This document shows, piece after piece, positions 7,550-10,321 of a stretch of 10,321 nt of DNA. The notes below the pieces were generated by a model. The model did not search any database. It worked only from the letters and a program-made list of their open reading frames with translations, and had not been told where the DNA came from. The translations under genes and the position numbers were made by a program. Source of the DNA: JAIBCM01 sp041395165 (GTDB taxonomy: Bacteria > Verrucomicrobiota > Verrucomicrobiia > JADLBR01 > JAIBCM01); the NCBI GenBank assembly GCA_041395165.1, contig JAWLBA010000024.1, forward strand, positions 1-10,321. The letters are read 5' to 3'. The stretch's first letter is position 1; each line of letters opens with the position of its first letter.

Positions 7550-8740
7550 TTAAATTTTAATTTTTACATTTTCTTCTTTGTCCTCTTCTTTATCGTCAGA
7601 ACCGAAACGCTCTTTCCAGTACTGCAATTCGGTGTCTTGATTTTTCGAAGGTTGCATGGCAAAAGCGGTTTTGACCTGGCTGTTTAATAAATCCTGATCT
7701 TTAGTAGATTTGATTTTGCCATCCTCGTTTTGTGCGACGCGAAGTCGATTGGGGTCAAGGTCATTTAAAGATTGATCTTTTCCTTCTATTTTTTCTTCCT
7801 TCGGAAGATTTTGGATAAGGTAATCGGCTTCTTCGGTTCGACGAGTTTTTAGATAGCCCTTATTGTTATGTGTGGCTTTAAGAAGTTTGGCTGCTTCATT
7901 CCAATCTTTTTGTTCGACAACGGCATTCCAAAAAGCTTTTTCTGCCTGGTTACCAGTAATGCCACGTTTTTCTCCACGGTTAAATTGAAAAGAAGCAATC
8001 GCAGTTTGAACGCTTTCCGGTAATTCATCGAAACGTTTTAATTTTAATTCTTGGCCTGCTGCCTTGGCTTCAGCTTCTTTTTTTTCTACTGATTCATTGT
8101 AGGTAGCGATAAATTTGGGTTGTTTATCTTCGATGACAGCATTCGTGAGTTCTTCGGTTTCTTCTGGAGTTAGAGTAAAAGCGAAAGTGGCATTTTTTTT
8201 AGCTTTAGTTAAGGTTTCTCGCGATTCTTTTAAGGTTTCTTTTGTTTGTTCTACCGAAGTTTCTTTTTCATTTAGTTTTTTGGTCGCTTCATCAACTTTA
8301 GTCATTGCAGACTGGGTGTCTTTATGAGCTGCGGTTGTTTTTTTGAGTTCTTGTTCCGCTTTTTGTAAGGCTCTTTTCGATTCTCTGGCTTCTTTGGTAG
8401 TTTTTTGAATTTCTTTTTTGACATCTTTTATTGCCTGGGTGGCAGCATAAATAGCATCGAAGTCAGCAGAAAGTTTGGGATCAGTCGTAGCGTCACGAGG
8501 ATGTTTAGGACCGTAAGCGGCAAATGATTTTAATTTGGTTTTGAGAGAATCACTAATATTTAGCTTATCAATTTCACCCGTGGTATGTTGGCCAATATCA
8601 AATCCGGGACCAACTGTGACGCCACTGGTTTTTGCGGGAATATAGCTTTGAGTTAAAACGCCGCCTTCTTTTTCCCAAATAAATTTCCAATTAATTTGGG
8701 ATGGGGGGTCAGGCTGGAGAATTTGTTGTGAATCAGCCAT
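7550..8740 (-). CDS. Pesticin/T4-lysozyme-type muramidase-like protein with coiled-coil insertion
   Basis: The 396 residues look like the pesticin C-terminal lysozyme domain split by an insertion. The N-lobe is at about 16-75: FIWEKEGG with candidate catalytic Glu25, then SGVTVGPGFDIGQ with Thr42 and Asp48. The Thr-to-Asp spacing of 6 equals the one I recall for pesticin (Thr201, Asp207). LTPEETEEL at about 190 and the C-lobe at 240-313 follow, with LPESVQTAIASFQFNRG, FWNAVVEQKDW and RRTEEADYLIQNL. Such enzymes cleave peptidoglycan glycan chains. Between lobes, about 95-185 is a Lys/Glu/Ala-rich, strongly helical stretch likely to be a coiled coil. A charged tail (313-396) ends in acidic and basic repeats. 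No signal peptide or membrane segment is visible, so how it would reach peptidoglycan is unknown. It is the downstream member of a tandem pair and has its own promoter. The family call is by motif pattern and was not tested by search. Confidence 0.7.
   Translation of the reverse strand: MADSQQILQPDPPSQINWKFIWEKEGGVLTQSYIPAKTSGVTVGPGFDIGQHTTGEIDKLNISDSLKTKLKSFAAYGPKHPRDATTDPKLSADFDAIYAATQAIKDVKKEIQKTTKEARESKRALQKAEQELKKTTAAHKDTQSAMTKVDEATKKLNEKETSVEQTKETLKESRETLTKAKKNATFAFTLTPEETEELTNAVIEDKQPKFIATYNESVEKKEAEAKAAGQELKLKRFDELPESVQTAIASFQFNRGEKRGITGNQAEKAFWNAVVEQKDWNEAAKLLKATHNNKGYLKTRRTEEADYLIQNLPKEEKIEGKDQSLNDLDPNRLRVAQNEDGKIKSTKDQDLLNSQVKTAFAMQPSKNQDTELQYWKERFGSDDKEEDKEENVKIKI
7807..7831. repeat. 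Copy 1 of a 25-bp segment shared by the two lysozyme-like genes
   Basis: Bases 7807-7831 match 8968-8992 at 24 of 25 positions and encode the conserved EADYLIQNL region in both genes. This is a trace of the tandem gene duplication rather than an independent repeat element. Confidence 0.7.
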
Positions 8741-8749
8741 AACTCAAAC

Positions 8750-8778
8750 AGGATAAAATTTTTTTAGAGAAATGTCAA
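8750..8778 (-). promoter_or_regulatory. Sigma70-like promoter for the downstream lysozyme-like gene, near-leaderless
   Basis: On the minus strand, TTGACA (8778-8773) is followed by a 17-base spacer and TATCCT (8755-8750). That is a perfect -35, optimal spacing and a 4-of-6 match to TATAAT at the -10. The -10 ends 10 bases before the ATG at 8740, so initiation near 8743 would leave a leader of only a few bases, consistent with the absence of a Shine-Dalgarno. The gene could therefore be expressed separately from the upstream operon. Confidence 0.6.
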
Positions 8779-8788
8779 AATGTTTTTG

Positions 8789-9742
8789 TTAAACGTGAAT
8801 CTTATGGGGGCGAACACATTCGGTTATAAGAGCTTTCCCAATTTCCAAATTAAGATTCTTTTTCCAATAGTGCATGGCTTTTTCGCTTTTTGGAGAAGTG
8901 GGTTGGGGTTGAGAAGTTTTTTCAATTTGAGCTGGCGAGGCGGCAAGTGCTGACTGTTTTTGAAGGAGATTTTGGATGAGGTAATCGGCTTCGGTAATGC
9001 GACGCATTTTTAAATGATCCAAATTATATTCAGTGGCTTTGAGGATTTTGGCGATTTCCTTCCAGTCATTTTGTTTGATTGTGGCGTTCCAAAAATTTTT
9101 TTCTTCCGGGGTGCCATTTTTTTCGATGGCTTCACGCCGATTATAAAGAAAGGAGGCGACAACCGTTTGCACACTCGGTGGCAATGCAGTAAAGGATTTT
9201 AAAGATTTGACGGATTCGGTTTGAGATGTTTTTGAGGTTTCTTGAGAGGGAGATGAATTTTGGGTTTGGATGGCTTGCGGCTCTTCGACTTGTAAAGTTG
9301 CTTTGACGAGTGCGTGTAACTCTTCACGGTTGAGTTTTAAATGGGAGCTGTTTTCTTTTTGAATCTTTTCAAGAGTTTGCTTGTTTTTTTCAAATTCTTG
9401 TTTGGTTTGATCCACCTCGATTTTAGCAAAACTGTTTTTCGCTTTTTGTTTTAGAGTTAATGCCATTTTTCTTTTTGCGCGGAGATGTTTTAACTTCGCT
9501 TTTTTAAAGTTGCGAATGGCAGCTTGAATTTTTTCATAATTCAAAGCGAGTTGCTGATCAGTAAGTGCAGTTCGCTTTTTTTTGATTCCATAAGAAGTAG
9601 CCCAAACTTTTAATTTTTCTTTAAGCGAGGCGTTAAGTGGGAGTTTGTCAATTTCATCCAAGGTCAATTGGTTAATATCGAGTCCGAGACCGACGGAGGG
9701 ATTTAATTGGCGAGCAGATAATTTTTCAAATTTTGCGATCAC
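8789..9742 (-). CDS. Paralog of the pesticin-type lysozyme-like protein, degenerate N-lobe
   Basis: This 317-residue protein is clearly homologous to the product of 7550-8740. SVGLGLDINQ with LDEIDKLPLNASLKEKLKVW (16-46) matches the partner's N-lobe. LPPSVQTVVASFLYNR, FWNATIKQNDW and RRITEADYLIQNL (187-259) match its C-lobe. Between them are a basic coiled-coil-like stretch (about 64-135) and a Ser/Gln/Thr-rich linker (150-180). The active-site region differs: the segment equivalent to the partner's EGG...T is about 7 residues shorter, the conserved Thr is Ser16, Asp22 remains, and Glu6 is the only candidate for the catalytic acid. It may be inactive, a regulator or a structural partner. No signal peptide is seen. 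The start is GTG 9742, 6 bases after the stop of the NIL-domain gene. An in-frame TAA lies just upstream, so the N-terminus cannot be longer in this frame. Confidence 0.65.
   Translation of the reverse strand: MIAKFEKLSARQLNPSVGLGLDINQLTLDEIDKLPLNASLKEKLKVWATSYGIKKKRTALTDQQLALNYEKIQAAIRNFKKAKLKHLRAKRKMALTLKQKAKNSFAKIEVDQTKQEFEKNKQTLEKIQKENSSHLKLNREELHALVKATLQVEEPQAIQTQNSSPSQETSKTSQTESVKSLKSFTALPPSVQTVVASFLYNRREAIEKNGTPEEKNFWNATIKQNDWKEIAKILKATEYNLDHLKMRRITEADYLIQNLLQKQSALAASPAQIEKTSQPQPTSPKSEKAMHYWKKNLNLEIGKALITECVRPHKIHV
8968..8992. repeat. Copy 2 of the 25-bp segment shared by the two lysozyme-like genes
   Basis: This is the counterpart of 7807-7831 with one mismatch, in the same position of the paralogous reading frame. 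Confidence 0.7.
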
Positions 9743-9748
9743 GAAACG

Positions 9749-9997
9749 TTATCCTTCAATCGTTTGAAGTTCTGCGGGATCCACTTGCACACCTTGCGAT
9801 TCGAACCAGGCGATGACGTCTTTTATGATTTGGCGTTCGCCTTCCAATTCTAAAGCGATGAGTCCCATATCGCCGGTGACGCTGGATTGGCGAATGTTAA
9901 AAATGACATCGAACTTTTTACTCATCTCGTAGATAAGCGGACGCGATGCAGTTTCTTTATTGAAAATGAGCCAGTAGCGACCTTTGAAATGGGCCAT
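9749..9997 (-). CDS. NIL-domain protein (82 aa)
   Basis: The protein reads as a stand-alone NIL domain, the ACT-like ligand-binding fold found at the C-terminus of the methionine importer MetN and fused to ferredoxin domains in homocysteine biosynthesis proteins. Family-like segments are YWLIFNKETASRPLIYEM (residues about 8-25), FDVIFNIRQSSVTGDMGLIA (29-48), then LELEG and AWFESQGVQVDP near the end. I chose ATG 9997 because homology begins there. The frame stays open upstream to 10105, but that stretch would overlap the end of the neighbouring moaD-like gene and has no family character. It lies 82 bases after the MoaD-like gene on the same strand and 6 bases before the next start, so the set looks like an operon. 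Together with the nearby sulfate genes this suggests a part in sulfur transfer or methionine/cysteine synthesis, which is inference. Confidence 0.75.
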   Translation of the reverse strand: MAHFKGRYWLIFNKETASRPLIYEMSKKFDVIFNIRQSSVTGDMGLIALELEGERQIIKDVIAWFESQGVQVDPAELQTIEG

Positions 9998-10079
9998 AAT
10001 AAAAATTTGCCTAAAAAGTGTTAAATTGCAAACAAAAGCTTGAGCAAAATTTGCTAGCAGGTTGAAGCATTTCGACTTA

Positions 10080-10321
10080 TTAACCGCCTGCAATCGCTGG
10101 CACAATGCTCACTTCGTCAGTTTCTTTAAGGGGCGTGCTTTTTTCCTGTAAAAAACGAACATCTTCACCGTTGACGTAGATATTGACGAAGCGTCGAAGT
10201 TGACCGGCATCGTCGTAGACACGATTTTTCAAGCCGGGGTAACGACTTTCCAGATCTTGAATCAAAGCATCTAATGTTGCGCCGGTAGCTTCAACGGTGT
10301 CTTTGCCTTGGGTCAGGGTGC
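10080..10321 (-). CDS. MoaD/ThiS-family sulfur carrier protein, 5'-partial at window edge
   Basis: The frame is open to the right edge, so the N-terminus lies outside; 79 residues are visible. The ubiquitin-like pattern is complete: TLTQGKDTVEATGATLDAL, LESRYPGL, LRRFVNIYVNGEDVRFL, then TPLKETDEVSIVPAIAGG. The exposed C-terminal Gly-Gly is where an E1-like enzyme adenylates the protein before thiocarboxylation. Such carriers donate sulfide to molybdopterin, thiamine, or cysteine/homocysteine synthesis (CysO, HcyS). RFVNIYVNGEDVRF is more typical of the amino-acid-linked CysO-like carriers than of MoaD of E. coli, so a cysteine or methionine role is plausible. It is the first visible gene of a minus-strand series with the NIL-domain and lysozyme-like genes; its promoter and start are not in the window. 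Confidence 0.85.
   Translation of the reverse strand, partial: TLTQGKDTVEATGATLDALIQDLESRYPGLKNRVYDDAGQLRRFVNIYVNGEDVRFLQEKSTPLKETDEVSIVPAIAGG

Noticed and set aside
9740..9760. Possible NIL/lysozyme-like fusion, since both genes are in the same frame with one TAA between
   Set aside because: The NIL domain ends normally before the stop and the next gene has its own GTG; a single shared frame is expected one time in three.
9998..10105. N-terminal extension of the NIL-domain ORF up to 10105
   Set aside because: It would overlap the end of the moaD-like gene, has no family character, and ATG 9997 starts right where NIL homology begins.
1..10321. CRISPR array, tRNA, rRNA, insertion sequence, attachment site
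   Set aside because: No regularly spaced repeats, no cloverleaf with a CCA-adjacent arm, no transposase motifs and no flanking inverted or direct repeats were noticed on either strand by eye.

Overview
This is bacterial DNA of modest, AT-leaning composition. It carries an assimilatory sulfate-activation block, a large Ig-like surface protein and a tandem pair of pesticin/T4-lysozyme-type proteins. The host cannot be named from the sequence alone. Start codons mostly lack a clear Shine-Dalgarno sequence, CysN and CysC are fused, and a MoaD-like sulfur carrier sits next to a NIL-domain protein. That would fit a Gram-negative lineage such as Verrucomicrobiota/PVC, but this is a weak guess.

Left part (1-4400, + strand). 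The 3' portion of a long multi-domain Ig-like protein enters from the left edge and finishes near a strong intrinsic terminator (about 1577-1618). It is followed by a SulP sulfate permease with a C-terminal STAS domain, a 37-residue single-span membrane ORF, and an inositol-monophosphatase-family gene. The permease and the phosphatase are broken by about 17 single-base frame changes, mostly at short homopolymers. The encoded residues between breaks stay family-like, and no stop arises by substitution. With one further indel at the end of the Ig gene, all the damage lies in about 1550-4090, while the remaining genes are clean. Locally poor consensus sequence is therefore at least as likely as true gene decay. 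A hairpin at 4376-4400 closes this block and also serves the convergent gene to its right.

Middle part (4422-7511). A small minus-strand Cys/Lys-rich lipoprotein has a TTGACA box exactly 38 bases upstream of its ATG. It is followed by intact cysD and a fused cysNC on the plus strand. Together these convert sulfate to adenosine 5'-phosphosulfate (APS) and then to PAPS. With the SulP transporter they form a logical sulfate uptake and activation set.

Right part (7550-10321, all minus strand). In transcription order: a MoaD/ThiS-like sulfur carrier ending in AGG (cut by the window edge), an 82-residue NIL-domain protein, and two paralogous lysozyme-fold proteins. The downstream paralog (7550-8740) keeps a pesticin-like E...T-x5-D catalytic signature and carries a long coiled-coil insertion between the two halves of the domain. 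The upstream paralog (8789-9742) has a shortened N-lobe with Thr replaced by Ser and may be catalytically dead. The downstream paralog also has its own consensus-like promoter in the 48-base gap, which would give a nearly leaderless mRNA. This pair is the most unusual thing in the window.
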